Assembly (NCBI GenBank): GCA_029215795.1
Contig: JARDYH010000007.1
Coordinates: 80,859,763-80,923,762 of the forward strand
DNA from: Anniella stebbinsi
Taxonomy: Eukaryota; Chordata; Lepidosauria; Squamata; Anniellidae
Direction of reading: 5' to 3'
Length of the DNA: 64,000 nt
Every line of letters starts with the position of its first letter. Position 1 is the stretch's first letter. Of the stretch, positions 1 to 10,949 are shown piece by piece. A program made the position numbers and the translations under genes. The notes below the pieces were generated by a model, which saw nothing but the letters and a program-made list of their open reading frames with translations, searched no databases and was not told where the DNA came from.

Positions 1-221
1 TCTGTTCGTAAGCCACCTTTTGCTATGTAAACTGTTCTGACAACTTTTATGTTGAAAAGTGGAATGTACATATCCCAGATAAACTATGGTGTGCTCTTGT
101 TCTGCAAGACACACCCTTGTTTGTTGTTTGTTTGATTATAATAGTTTCTTTATAGTTTATTTATTTGGGTAGAATAGTTTCTTTATAGTTTTATCTATTT
201 AGAATTTAAATCCAGGATACA

Positions 222-432
222 ACCAGTGTAGTGTAGTGGCTAAAGTGTTGGACTGGGAAACAGGAGATCCGGGTTCTAGTCCCCACTCGGCCATGGAAGC
301 TCACTGGGTGACTTTGGGCCAGTCACAGACTCTCAGCCCAACCTACCTCACAGAGAGGAAGAGGATTATGTATGCCACCTTGGGCTCCTTGGAGGAAAAA
401 AGGCGGGATATAAATGTAATAAACAAACAAAC
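222..432 (+). repeat. Sauria-type tRNA-derived SINE
   Basis: This is a full-length short interspersed element. It starts with a tRNA-like head (box A around GTGTAGTGGCTAAAGTG, box B around GGTTCTAGTCC). A conserved body follows (CTCACTGGGTGACTTTGGGCC), then a Bov-B-like tail (GGCGGGATATAAATGTAATAAA) and a short AAAC-rich end. I recognise this arrangement from squamate Sauria SINEs, and it is the main reason for suggesting a lizard or snake. It lies in the SRSF4 intron upstream of the penultimate exon. It is not a tRNA gene, because the acceptor and T arms do not pair and the sequence continues into the tail. Confidence 0.75.
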
Positions 433-1503
433 CTTGGAAGGTTTGCAGCTCAGTGCAGACGGTATTGAGCTAGATGGACTAGCGATTTGTCTTGGTATAA
501 AGCAGCTTTCTACGTTCATGTTGGGCCAGTTCAGGTAACATGCTAAGCCATGGTTGGGCCGCTAACACTTTTGCAGCATATGGTTAGTGAGCATGTTTAA
601 ACTGTGGTTATGTAGCCAACATGGATAGCAATGGTTCACCTGACATGCTAAACCATCATGATTAGCTCAAAATGCTTAACCACCATTGCTTAGTGTCTTC
701 TGAACAGGGACGTTCACAGCTTGGACAAAAGGCTACCTATGGTTTGCCTCAAACCAGGATCCAAGGTGTGGAATTGCCACATGGGTGGGGAGGAGGAGAG
801 CTTCTGACCACCCATTTATGTAAAACCAGCCCATGATTTGATGTTGCATCTGAACCACTCTAGAGACATGGGAGGCATTGCAGCTGTAGAATAGAATGAT
901 AGCAATAGGCCTGGAAGGCGGAGATATGCAGTCTAACCATGGACTACATATTGGGTATATCAATGATCCCCTCCTTAGTTGTGTCTATAAAATCTACTGC
1001 AGTGTGATTTATGACGTTGTTGTTTATGCTGTACTTCTAAGTGAATAGTAACTGGTCAGAGATCCTTGATTTGCCTAGTTAATCCAGGACAGCATAATAT
1101 GATGTAATCCTCCCCCAACCTTGTTGCTGAGGTGAGATGGGGCCTTGTGCTTAGGTTGTGTTCCTGTCTAGATTTTTGTTTTGCGGGCCTCCCTAGCGAG
1201 GTGCAGGGAAACACCACTGAGGCCAAAGTTCCGCTCCAGTCATCTCCTAGCATGTATCTTGGTAGAGCCAGAAATCAGTGCCAACCTTTTGTATTTACTG
1301 CAAATGCTAACAGTGGGATTCCACTTACATTCCCCCACCCCAGCTTTGTGTTCTGGCACCCTCGTCTTACTGTTCAGCTGGCTCATGAGCCCAAACCAAG
1401 AGGGAATGTTGCCAGCTGAACCTTTTTTTGTGCTTGGGGAGGCTTTGGCAAAGTTTGAAAATCCTTGGCCTGTTTTCCACAGTTTCACAGTGCAGCATGA
1501 AAC

Positions 1504-1579
<76 letters not shown>

Positions 1580-2059
1580 TTCTTGGTTGACTAGTGATGA
1601 CAAAGCAAGTCAGGCAGCCTACTTAAACCTTTTCTGGTGACATAGAAGAGCAGGAGAAGCTTTTTATCCCCTTACTGTGTGTTGTCGTGACTGGTTAATG
1701 ATTTCTCTCAATGTTGGTTTGTTTCTTCGCTTTGAAAAATTCCTGTGGTCCCACACCCATCCTCTTTACTTGATCTACCTGCATCTATGCCCACAGCTAG
1801 TGTGTGCGCATGGCACCTGAGGAGACTGTAGTGTTTCTCCTTCACAGGGAAACTTGATGTGGCTCAGTTTGAGAGAGCCTATACTATTCTGCTGGGCCCC
1901 TCGGCAGTATATACAGAACTGTGCTACCTGGGACATGTTCTGAGGAGGTAACAGAAACTTATTCATCTGTTTAGTGCAATTTGTTAGGCTGTGGCTCAGT
2001 GATTCTCCTAAAATCCCATAGAGACTTAACAGCTGCAGCGATGATTCTTTTCCTTTCAG
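433..2059 (+). other. SRSF4 intron upstream of the penultimate coding exon
   Basis: Apart from the SINE at its left edge and a GATA microsatellite, I see no coding sequence here. The SRSF4 exons encoding the second RRM are absent and must lie to the left of the window. The last bases before 2060 form a good acceptor (TTTTCCTTTCAG). Confidence 0.6.
1504..1579. repeat. (GATA)n microsatellite
   Basis: About 19 uninterrupted GATA units lie inside the SRSF4 intron. Long perfect arrays of this kind are usually length-polymorphic. GATA arrays are also known to accumulate on sex chromosomes of some reptiles, but one array gives no information on that. Confidence 0.97.
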
Positions 2060-2149
2060 GTCTCGCTCTCGAAGCAGACATTCTCGTAAAAGCAGGAGCC
2101 GTAGTGGCAGTAGCAAAAGCAGTCATTCAAAGAGCAGATCGCGATCCAG
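2060..2149 (+). CDS. SRSF4: SRSF4 penultimate coding exon (RS domain start)
   Basis: This 90-base exon is flanked by CTTTCAG and GTACGG. Read with one base carried from the previous exon, it encodes Ser-Arg repeats including SRSRSRHSRKSRSRSGSS and SKSSHSKSRSRSR. I recognise this order from vertebrate SRSF4, not from its paralogue SRSF6, which lacks the HSRKSRSRSGSSKSS stretch. The exon leaves two bases (AG) that join the G of the next exon as Arg, so the phase is consistent. SRSF4 is a nuclear serine/arginine-rich splicing factor with two RRM domains (not in this window) and a long RS tail that is phosphorylated and makes protein-protein contacts in spliceosome assembly. A different frame is also open here but is only a shadow. 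Confidence 0.92.
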
Positions 2150-2919
2150 GTACGGTGAACTAGCAGTTGCTTAATAGGTGATGTATTTCAGAGGGACTGA
2201 TTCTGCCTTTTTTCTTTTCTTTTTTTTTAACCATATATCAGCATTATTTAAGGTTTATATAAGCTGGAAATCCAAGGCATCTAGTTTGCACGCCTCAGTC
2301 TGATTCTGAGATTGCAATGTATTCTGAACCCCCCTCTTTTGTTGTGTTGTAAAGAAATAACTTTGCTCATGACACAGTCATCTCATAATGAGCTCCAAAT
2401 GGTCAGGATGGATTTTTTTTCCTGTTTTGTCTTGGAACAGCCATTTGGTTCACATAAGTCTATCAGGGGACCTAGGCAACTGGTCATTTTAAAAAGTCCC
2501 TCAATTTTCCTGAAATCCAGACCCTATTATTATTCTCATTAGTTTTGAAATCTAGTTGCTCATCTGTTGCTGTGATTTCTGTCCCTTTCTTGTGTTACAC
2601 CCGTTAGTGTTTCACTTACGTTGCAGTAATATACATATGAGTGCTATACAAGCTAGAAAGGTTTTGGTTACAGCAGTCAGCACTCCATAGAGAGTTCCTA
2701 AAATGTGAACACTCACTGAATTACAGGGAAGTGGGCAGGAAAAGAGCGTGCTGAGCATTTGGATCAGTTATTTCAATTGTCAAGGCTTATACTCTTATGT
2801 TTGAGTTCTGAAAAGCAGCCTGTTGAATTGCAAAGCCTGGATTTTAATACTGCCAATAATTGCAAGAACATTTATAGAGCTCCTACGATTTGTTTTGTTT
2901 TTGGGGGGGTGCTTTTCAG
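2150..2919 (+). other. SRSF4 last intron
   Basis: The 770-base intron has a GTACGG donor and a GGGGGGTGCTTTTCAG acceptor. I see no recognisable repeat or exon inside it. Confidence 0.8.
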
Positions 2920-3724
2920 GTCTGGATCCCATTCCAGAAGCAAGAGCCGCAGTCGAAGCAAAAGTCATAGCAGAGGTCAAAAGGAAAAAAGCAGGAGTCC
3001 AAGTAAAGATGATAAAAGCAGGAGTCGCAGCAGGAGTGTGGAGAAATCCCGAAGTAAAAGTAAAGATAAGGCAGAGGAAGTGATTCAAAATGATGATGAC
3101 GACCAGGCAAAGAGCAGAAGTCCCAGCAAGGAAAAGAGTAAGAGTAAAAGCAGGAGTAAGAGTGGTAGTGAAGAGAGAGTAGAAGAGGAGGAGAGGGGGG
3201 CTGTAAGGGGCAGTAGGAGTAAAGAGAGAGAAAAGAGTGTCAGCAAGGCTAGAAGCAGGAGCCAAGAGAGGAGCAGGAGCCAAGAGAGGAGCAGGAGCCG
3301 TAGCAAGAGCAAGGACAAGAGGAAAAGTAGGAAGAGAAGCAGGGAGGCCAGCAGGAGCAGGAGTCGCAGTAGAAGTGAGAGAAGCAAGAGGCGGAGTAAA
3401 CGCGACAACAAGTCTAGCAGCAAGAAGAAAAAGAGAGAAAACCAAGAGCGTTCCAGGTCTAGGTCTAGATCCAGATCTCGATCCAAGGAAAAAGAGCATA
3501 TAAAAGCAGAACCTGACACAGAGGAAGCAAAAGGCGAGGGTGAGGAAATGGACACCAGTTGTAAATCCCGTTCAAGGTCAAATTCCAAGTCTAAAAATAT
3601 CCAATCAGAATCTCGCTCCAGATCCAAATCTGTTTCAAAAACAAGGTCCCAATCCAAGTCTAGATCGAGGTCTGCCTCTAGATCGCATTCCCGATCTAGA
3701 TCAAGGTCCCGTTCCAGATCCTAA
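2920..3724 (+). CDS. SRSF4: SRSF4 terminal coding exon (RS domain, C-terminus)
   Basis: The exon encodes the last 268 residues of the splicing factor and ends at TAA 3722-3724. It opens with SGSHSRSKSRSRSKSHSR and continues through KEKSRSPSK, VEKSRSKSKDKAEE, RVEEEERG, KDKRKSRKRSREASRSR, SKKKKRE and a mid-tail acidic patch near EPDTEEAKGEGEEMD. It finishes in repeated SRSRS. The order and the acidic inserts match my memory of human SRSF4 (EEKIQN, RVEEEKRG, SKKKKKE, SESRSRSKSASKTRS) and exclude SRSF6 and SRSF5. The coding strand is strongly purine-rich (AGNAGN repeats) in the first half and TCN/CGN-rich in the second, so long antisense and other-frame openings overlap it; those are codon-bias artefacts. 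The RS tail binds other SR proteins and is a substrate of SRPK and CLK kinases. Confidence 0.95.
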
Positions 3725-4335
3725 ACTTGCTGCAACCACACTTAGAGCTCTATGAGAAGTCTTTTGTACATGTTTGGTAGTTGTAGCACAAGTGATTGGA
3801 GTAGAACACATGTCACTGCTGTACATTTTTAATACCCCCCAATGATGTGTCTGTATGTGTTCAGTCCAGTGCTCCCTCTCTGTCGCACATTCTGGTGCTA
3901 GAGGCTGAGAACTTCATCTGAACACCACACATTGTCCTGGATTTCCAGAATAACCATAGAGAATGAGCACTGCATTTTGATGGGCTTCTAAGATTGGAAT
4001 GATGACTCCTAGGTAGGTATGGTAACTTCAACACTTTGCCCTTAAATTGATGCCCTTTGATGTACGCCATTTAGTGAAAAGTGCAAAGTCTTAAATTTCA
4101 TATTACTTTTTTGTTTCATATTTTGGACTTGCAGAGTTTGTGAATAGCACAGTCAGGAAAATAGATACCTACAGTAAACCATAGGAAGGGAAGGGGGAAA
4201 AAACGTAGAGTTCCACATTCTGGTATTGTGACAATATCCTTGTTTTATATTTTTTTATTTTTCCCCGTCTTGCAAAGTACAGTGACCCCTGTTTCCATTA
4301 AATTTGAATAAAGACTATTTTTGCTTGACCACATG
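3725..4335 (+). other. SRSF4: SRSF4 3' UTR
   Basis: About 600 bases of non-coding sequence lie between the SRSF4 stop and a canonical polyadenylation signal AATAAA at 4307-4312. A T-rich stretch (GACTATTTTTGCTTGACC) follows the signal, so cleavage is expected near 4325-4335. Confidence 0.75.
4307..4312 (+). terminator. SRSF4: SRSF4 polyadenylation signal
   Basis: Perfect AATAAA hexamer about 580 bases after the stop codon, followed within 10 bases by a T-rich element. It is the first good candidate after the stop. Confidence 0.8.
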
Positions 4336-5215
4336 TTGTAATGGTTTTAAGTGATGCTGATTTGTCCCTTAAAGAGATGCTCATGAGTCTCAAAATCTTA
4401 TTCAGAAAAAAAATAATAGGATAGCAAGAAACTGACTCATGGAACTCGACTCTTCAGGCAGGATCTGCGTCGAACATTAGCATTCCAACAGATTAACTGC
4501 TATTACCAGTCTCATGGTACTGTAAGCCAAGGGGGCAAGCATAAGGTAAATGAAGATCTATTGCTAGATCTCATTCGCAGTAGATCGGCAAAGGTTTCTA
4601 ACTCGCAGTTGTTGTTTCTAGGGGGGTGGCAGTAGATCTTGTAAGCCTGAAGTCTGCCTACCCCTGTTATATGAGCAGGTGCTGACAAGGTGCCTGCCCA
4701 ACTTGACTTCCATCAAAACAAAGCGAACATTCTTGAATCCACACAATTTTTTCAGCGTCCTTTACACTAGTTTTAGTAAATTTTCACTAGCAATGAACAA
4801 GATTAAAAGGCTGTTGACAGACTTCCATGCTGCCCTTCTTACACAGCCTCAGGATGAGCAAGGAAATCTCCTGATGATTATTATACAATCAATATGGCAG
4901 GAGGCGTGTCACAAATGGTCCCTGAAGCTTTTAATATACTTGTTGAAATGGAATAGTTCTCGAGGGTATTTGACCTTATTTGTCAGTTGATGCATTGAAT
5001 TGTACATGGGCAAATGATTACTCAAGTAGCGTACCATCAGGGAAGAGACTGCTCCTACAGGCCGACCCCTCTGCAAGCATTTCAAAATGGATGATGCAGT
5101 GGCAGGAAATGTGGAATCCTCAGAACAACAATAAACACCTTGATCTTCCAACAATATGGTGTTCACTTTTATTTGTTAAAATGTTTCTATGCCACTTTCA
5201 GTCAATGGACTCTTA
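4336..5215. other. intergenic sequence without recognised features
   Basis: Unique-looking AT-rich sequence between the SRSF4 polyA site and the first LINE fragment. The small open frames have no recognisable content. Confidence 0.5.
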
Positions 5216-5740
5216 AGGCGGTATACAATACAAAAACATTTAAACACTAAATACAAAATTAAAACACACCAGATTTTAAACCCTAAAAATGTTCAACTTA
5301 AAAACAACAAGTACTTAGGAATAAGATCAATTAACAGCTCATTCTAACAGTCATGAAAAACTTAGCCAGATAATCTTTGCTAACAAGCAGGGAAGGAGCC
5401 AACCTAATCCTTCTGAGAAGAGAGTTCTGTAGGTGTGGTGCTGCCACGAAAAAAGCCCTGTCCTGTATTTTCACCAATCTAACCTAATTTAGCAGTGGGC
5501 CATAGAGCAGGGCCTCAGGCGATGAATGTAAAGTATGGAAATGCTTATATGGTAGAAGCAGGTGGTCCTTGAGATACCTTGGCCCCAGGCCACTTAGGGT
5601 TTTACAGATAAGAACCAATACCTTGAAATGAGTCTGTAAACAAATTGGCAGCCAGTAACACTGGTGTAATATGGCCTCTATAATGTGCACCAGACAATCT
5701 TGCTGCCACATCTGTAGTAGTTTCCAAACACACTTCAGGG
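5216..5740 (-). mobile_element. LINE fragment (L2/CR1 clade), minus strand
   Basis: Read on the minus strand, 5484-5747 retains an end-of-reverse-transcriptase signature (CYWLPICLQTHFKVLVLICK, then LSGLGPRYLKDHLL). This corresponds to the LHWLPV...FKVL...ALNGLGPRYL block of L2/CR1-type LINEs. The 3' end is the common reptile LINE tail with the GGCGGTATACAA box at about 5218-5229. Stops and frameshifts make it a dead fragment. Confidence 0.65.
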
Positions 5741-5930
5741 AACACATGAAGCTGCTTTATATTGAATTAGAGCCTTGGTCCATCTAGCCCAACATTGTCA
5801 ACACTGAGTGGCAGTGGCTGTCCAGGGTTTCATGCAGGGTTCCTTCCTAGTCCTACCTGGAGAAGCCGGGGATCGAACCTGGGACCTTCTGCATGCAAAG
5901 CAAATGTTCCATCACGCTGAGCCATGGCCC
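5741..5930 (-). repeat. tRNA-derived SINE (second family), minus strand
   Basis: Minus-strand copy of the window's second SINE family. Its consensus begins GGCCTGTGGCTCAGTGGTAGAG (box A), has GGTTCAATCCC (box B) and CATCTCCAGGTAGGGCTGG, and ends CTAGATGGACCAATGGTCTGACTCAGTATAAGGCAGC. Here the box B reverse complement GGATCGAACC is at about 5870. Other copies are at 7279, 17433, 21465, 22697, 32690, 53336 and 61834. Confidence 0.7.
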
Positions 5931-6012
5931 ATGTAGAGTGTATTGCAGCAGACTAATCAGGAGGTGGTTAAGGCATGTGTGTGTGGCCAGATCAATGGAT
6001 TTGATACATGTA

Positions 6013-6150
6013 CAGCAGAGTTGGGCAGAAGACATCACTAGATGTTTTGGACTTCATCTCCCAGAAGCTCCTGCCAGCACGGCCAGTGGTCAGGAATGCT
6101 CAGAATTGAAGTCCAAAACATCTGGAGATCTACTTTCTGCCCACCCCTGA
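6013..6150. mobile_element. fold-back hAT-like MITE
   Basis: The ends are inverted copies of each other: GTTGGGCAGAAG with AGATGTTTTGGACTT on the left, and AAGTCCAAAACATCT with CTTTCTGCCCAC on the right. They surround a core that contains CTCCCAGAAGCTCCTGCCAGCA. The same family recurs at 20697-20815 and 57843. I could not define a clean target duplication for this copy. Confidence 0.55.
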
Positions 6151-7278
6151 TGTCAAGTGGTAATCCCAGGTGATGTAAACAATAAACAGGCATGGTTCAA
6201 CTCACAGGAGGATTCATCTAGCAATATAGTAAGGCTCAGAGGTTTCATAAGGTAATACAAGACCTGGACAGCATGGGTGATCTTTGCTGGTACCAGGTAC
6301 TCCCATTGTCCCCATCTGGATTTGGACCTAAAAGGCCAAGGAAAAATATGGGTGTACGGAGGATAATTTGTAAACAAATATGATTTGTAACACCACAACA
6401 TATTTACTGGCCTTGGGGCACATCTGTTCAGGCATCAGCCTTAACTTCCAATTTCCTAACTGCAGAGCTTGAGCCAACATGAGATAGCTTCTTGGCAGGG
6501 ATTTTTTTAATCGTTGAATTGTATTGGAAAGAACAGGTATGGAACTTCCTCCATTTTAAGATAGATGAAAAGCTTTTAGACAATATAAGCTAGACTCAAC
6601 ACTATGCCTTGCATGGAAGTGGCTTTAATTTATTTTTCTTTTTGCAAACATACGACACTTCTTTAGAACTCAAAAGGTTGCACACTGCATTTTCAACATT
6701 AGTTGGCTAAAATAAAAGAGTATCTTACTTGCTCTTGAACTTGTTTTAAGGGACCTATCAGTGTTCCTTTCAGTCTTCTCTGGGAAATGTGATTTGGTTC
6801 AAGTGAGCGGCAAAGATTTCTTCATGACAATTGCATGCAATGTATTTTGTGAATTTCTTCTTTGGATCTGTTCAAAAATAAACCATTACCTACAACTTAA
6901 TGCCTTGTAATTTATATGCTGAATTTGCTATTTGGCATAGTTGTACCACCAGGAACATTTTTTTATTAAAATGTTCATTCCAAACATGGTGTCTTCTGCA
7001 CACCCACCCGCCTACCTCCCTGGTTTATCCTCACAACAACCCTGTGATGAATTGACTTAAGAAGACAGTGATTGATCCAGGGGCCCATGCAAGCTTGACA
7101 GCTGAAAATTGAATCTGTTCAAATTCCAAAACTCCATCCAATATGCCTGAATTGTGGCCTTTATTGAGGAAGGCTGCACTCAGCAACTAGTGAGTTCGCC
7201 TTGCATTCCCTGGCTCAGTGAGGCTCTGAGTAACACTGCACACCAAACATGGCTGGAAAATGGAAGATGATAGTAGAA
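6151..7278. other. intergenic sequence without recognised features
   Basis: No gene seen. AATAAA-like motifs occur (for example near 6880) but no transcript evidence accompanies them. Confidence 0.4.
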
Positions 7279-7400
7279 GGGCCATAACTTAATGACAGGC
7301 CAATGCTTTGCATGCCGAGGTCCTACGTTCAATCCCTGGCATCTCCAGAAAGGACTAGGAAAGACATATTTCTAACAACCTGGAGTGTTACAGTTGATGA
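7279..7400 (+). repeat. tRNA-derived SINE remnant
   Basis: Contains the body of the second SINE family: CAATGCTTTGCATGC, GTTCAATCCCTGGCATCTCCAG, and a decayed 3' half. The head and tail are degraded. Confidence 0.5.
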
Positions 7401-7656
7401 AGGCCAGGGATGTTGAAACTCTGGCCCACAGGGCAAATCTGGCCTGCCTGGGGGTCTAACTTCCATATGGCCACACCCTCTTTCCTAGGGCCCACCCCTT
7501 TTCCCTGACCCCCAATCATTTGGCGGTTACATCTCACTATAGCGTAGAAGAACATGACCAGGTGACTTGTGTGCCTGCTTCATCAGCCTGCTGTCCAGGT
7601 GCTAACTGTTAATGAAAAACCAAAAGAAGGAGAGCATCCAACTGAGGGCAAAGAAA

Positions 7657-7809
7657 GGAGAGAAGCAGGTTCTCAGAATGCTAAGAATACTTTATTTCTA
7701 AGCCCAACACATTTCGGCCTTTAAGAAGGCCTTAAAAAACAACATAGGCCGAAACTCGTTGGGCTTGGAAATAAAGTATTCTTAGCATTCTGAGAACCTG
7801 CTTCTCTCC
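7657..7809. repeat. long perfect-type hairpin (64-bp arms)
   Basis: Arms 7657-7720 and 7746-7809 are reverse complements with about four mismatches, around a 25-base loop. The outer arm reads GGAGAGAAGCAGGTTCTCAG and the inner arm contains CCAACACATTTCGGCCT against AGGCCGAAACTCGTTGG. The loop itself contains AAGGCCTT. The origin is probably a fold-back transposable element, but I cannot assign the family. Confidence 0.85.
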
Positions 7810-8029
7810 CTTTTTTGCGCTAACTGTTAATGGGCAGCAGCCATGAACAAGAACTGGACAGGACAGCCCTTCAAACAGGGAATACTTTCAATAAAGGGTG
7901 GTCCTCTGAAAAGAGTACATACAACCAACATATTTGACTGGGTTCTCCTGGAACAGCGAGAGAGAAGCAGACAGCCAAGAACAAATTGATTCTTGAACGA
8001 TCCCAACACAGAAAGGGAAAGCTGATAAA

Positions 8030-8130
8030 GAGCTATGCATGTTTAGATGAAAATAAACCTACAACTCCCAGGATTCCCCAGCCAGCATGGATTTGTAAGA
8101 CTTTTTTCTGTCTAGCATGCAAAGGATCAC
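8030..8130. mobile_element. fold-back repeat with CCTACAACTCCCAG core
   Basis: Left end resembles GCATGTTTAGATGAAAATAAACC followed by TACAACTCCCAGGATTCCCC. The right end is the partial inverse (GACTTTTTTCTGTCTAGCATGCAAAGGAT). The same family appears at 18735-18790, 18988-19110, 33855-33905 and 56620-56705. Confidence 0.45.
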
Positions 8131-9375
8131 ATCTTCAGACCGGCAGGAAGAGAATGGCCTGAGGATACCGTACTACTCAATACAAAACGGTCAATGTGAT
8201 GGACTTTCTACACAAATGTCTGGCTGGCTGCAGTTGCGAGAGCAGTTATCCCGGCTCAATGAGATTGACTTTCATTTAAAAGGAAAAGAAAGGATGGTTT
8301 GGATTTTGTTTTATTTTAATTCCCTCCCCCCAAAAAGGACACACGGTGATGCTTTGACGGAAGCATCATAAAAAAGCCGGCCTTGCGCTTACCTGCTAAT
8401 CCCCTGGATGTGTATGCCCTTCACATCAATGGAATTTATAATCTCTCCAAAGGAGGGTAGGGAGCAAGGAAAAAGGTAGCGCTTCGGAAAGACTTGCCTA
8501 AGTGCCCTAACAAAATGTATTTAAAGAGTCCCAACCTTTCTGCCTTTTATGCCATTCAGGCCCTCGCTTTCTTCCATCGCCACAAAGAAGCGAAATAAAG
8601 GATGGCATTAGCAGCTCCAATCTCCAAGCAGGATTTAGTACATAAAAGGCTTTGTTCCTTTCCGTTTAAAGATTCCACAGAAGTTTCTTTTTAACCCCAC
8701 AGTCATTACTTTCTTCTTCTTTTGGCATCTTCTGCAATATGCAGCAAAGCCATTCAAAGCGTCCTTCCCACCCCCCACTGCTCTCCAACGGGCCTGGGTC
8801 CCCCAGCAGCGGTTATCTGTAGTCCCATACCTCGTGCACAACTTCATTCTGTTTCGGCGTGGCATTGAAATGATTTCGAAAGGAAAATAATCCCTTTGTT
8901 ACTCAGAGCTTCAGCCTAGCAAACTTAATCCTGGTCCAAGAAAGCATTCAGCTCTCCATTCTCCTCTTCTCTACCAAGGGGTTTGTCTGTCCAATATTCG
9001 TCCATTCACCTGGGTCCCACCTGAGCTAATGCAGGGCTTTCCTTCAATATTTGTCCTCATTGATTGTTAGGAAGGATTGTTGCATAAACCTTTGAGTCTT
9101 CCCTCATCCTGTCCTCCCACAACCACCAGATCAGCTCTCTTGTATGCTTGGTTGCATGAACATCACTTTGGCCCTTATGTTTGGCTCATCAAGCAAGGAC
9201 TTCATCTGCTTGGACTGTTTGCTCTGTAATTAAAACTAGGGATGTGCAAAACAACAACAACCACCTCTGGTTGTGTTACCACAATCATTTTTATGATTAT
9301 TATTTTTTGTCAATAATTTGTTAAAATCACATTTGGTTTGTTAGTCATTTGGTAAGAATCCAGGTGTTTCGTTAC

Positions 9376-9378
<3 letters not shown>
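8131..9378. other. intergenic sequence without recognised genes
   Basis: No gene or clear repeat was identified. Short open frames on both strands carry no domain that I recognise. Confidence 0.4.

Positions 9379-9409
<31 letters not shown>
9379..9409. repeat. (TG)n microsatellite
   Basis: About 15 perfect TG units just left of a palindromic MITE insertion. Confidence 0.95.
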
Positions 9410-9414
<5 letters not shown>

Positions 9415-9419
9415 TAAAA

Positions 9420-9739
9420 CAGGCTGACCAGATAAAATCCAGGTTAGGGCTCATGTAACTTTAACAGTTGTAGAGAAAAGGGAATTTCAGCCAGTGTCAT
9501 TTGTATGCAATTAGTTCCTGGTGATATTCCCTCTTCATCGCAACAGTTAAAGGTGCATGCACTATACTAGAGAAACCATATACAAAAGAAGGCAGGGCCC
9601 CTGCACCTTTAACTGTTGTGATGAAGAGGGAATTTCACCAGGAACTACTTGCATACAAATGACACTGGCTGAAAATCCCTTTTCTCTACAACTGTTAAAG
9701 TTACATGAGCCTTGACCTGGATTTTATCTGGTCAGCCTA
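9420..9739. mobile_element. palindromic hAT MITE, copy 1
   Basis: A 320-bp element whose two halves are reverse complements along almost the full length. It begins CAGGCTGACCAGATAAAATCC and ends with the inverse TCTGGTCAGCCTA. It is flanked by a perfect 8-bp direct repeat ATTTAAAA (9412-9419 and 9740-9747), the target duplication size of hAT transposons. No protein is encoded, so it depends on a transposase elsewhere. Centre at about 9575. Confidence 0.9.
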
Positions 9740-10185
9740 ATTTAAAATCAATCTTTTGCTGTACCAGTGATGGCAGGACAGCTGATTTTGGCATCTTTAC
9801 CTGGAAGCTGCCATTTTGCTTTCCCAGAATGCCCCAAATACTGCATCCTGTTGTCATTTTTCATTTGTTTTGAAACAAACACAAAATCGAAACCTGAGCC
9901 ATTCTTTTGAGATTGTCCCATTTCAGAGTTGTGTGTGTATGTGGATAGGTAGGTATACTGATTTTTAAAAAGCTATTTGCAATATAACATGGTGCAGGTG
10001 TGGATGGATGCTTTCCTGAATCCAAACATGGTTGTCATCCCCTCAACCAGAATGAATCCCATCATACCTACAAAGTTTGATTCTTGCCAGATTTTCTTAG
10101 TTTTCCCAGTTTTCCTATTCACCTGTCTATGGTTGCGATGTTGTAAGGCCTCTCCTTGATTGGCCATCTCCTCATTTACATAATA

Positions 10186-10217
<32 letters not shown>
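10186..10217. repeat. (TTA)n microsatellite
   Basis: ATT/TTA triplet run next to a LINE tail. Confidence 0.9.
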
Positions 10218-10221
<4 letters not shown>

Positions 10222-10261
10222 TATTTATTTATATCCTGCCTTTTGCCCAATGCTGGGCCTA

Positions 10262-10900
10262 AATTTATTTATTTATTTATTTTATTCCATTTATATACCT
10301 CCCCATAGCAGAAGCTTTCTGGGCGGTTTACAAAAATGAAAAATACTGAACATTAAAAATACCGATATACAAAATTTAAAAGCATAAAGCATAAAAACAA
10401 GTTATAATTACAATATCCTTTAAAACAACAATTCTGGGTCAAAGCACAACAACAACACAAAACCCTCATCATATGCTGTTAAATGCCTGGGAGAAGAGGA
10501 AAGTCTTGACCTGGCGCCGAAAAGATAACAATGTTTAGGGTGACCAGATAAAATCCAGGTCAGGGCTCATGTAACTTTAATAGTTGTACAGAAAAGGGAA
10601 TTTCAGCCAGTGTCATTTGTATGCAATTAGTTCCTGGTGAAATTCCCTCTTCATCACAACAGTTAAAGTTGCAGGGGCCCTGCCTTCTTTTGTATATGGT
10701 CACTTAGTATAGTGCCTGCACCTTTAACTGTTGTAATGAAGAGGGAATATCACCAGGAACTAATTGCATACAAATGACACTGGCTGAAATTCCCTTTTCT
10801 CTACAACTGTTAAAGTGACATGAGCCCTGACCTGGATTTTATCTGGTCAGCCTAACAATGTTGGCGCCAGGCATTACAAAATTAAAACATATACAGTTAA
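10262..10900 (-). mobile_element. LINE 3' tail (L2/CR1 clade) interrupted by MITE copy 2
   Basis: A minus-strand LINE 3' end with the box CTTTCTGGGCGGTTTAC at about 10314-10331 and the conserved GACCTGGCGCCGAAAAGATAA further along. The sequence breaks at 10536 and resumes at 10855 with ACAATGTTGGCGCCAGG, which restores the uninterrupted repeat. The related copy at 52462-52905 has the same order without the insertion. Confidence 0.7.
10536..10854. mobile_element. palindromic hAT MITE, copy 2
   Basis: A 319-bp palindromic element from TAGGGTGACCAGATAAAATCC to its inverse TCTGGTCAGCCTA. It is flanked by a perfect 8-bp duplication ACAATGTT (10528-10535 and 10855-10862). It is inserted in an older LINE tail, so it is the younger of the two. 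Confidence 0.92.
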
Positions 10901-10949
10901 AAGCTATAGATAAGAGATATACAAAAATTAAAAATAAATTAAATAGGTT

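Noticed and set aside
222..300. tRNA gene
   Set aside because: Box A and B are present but the cloverleaf does not close and the unit continues into a SINE body; the same applies to the other tRNA-like heads.
1504..1579. Direct-repeat array as a CRISPR-like structure
   Set aside because: Plain tetranucleotide microsatellite without spacers, in a vertebrate genome.
2795..3657. Long antisense open frames across the SRSF4 last exon (234 and 190 codons)
   Set aside because: They are the Leu/Ser-rich complements of the purine-rich RS codons; no start context, splice support or family is seen.
2060..3724. SRSF6 as the identity of the SR-protein gene (because SRSF6 neighbours L3MBTL1 in human)
   Set aside because: The RS-tail order (HSRKSRSRSGSSKSS, RVEEEERG, SESRSRSKS) matches SRSF4 and not SRSF6.
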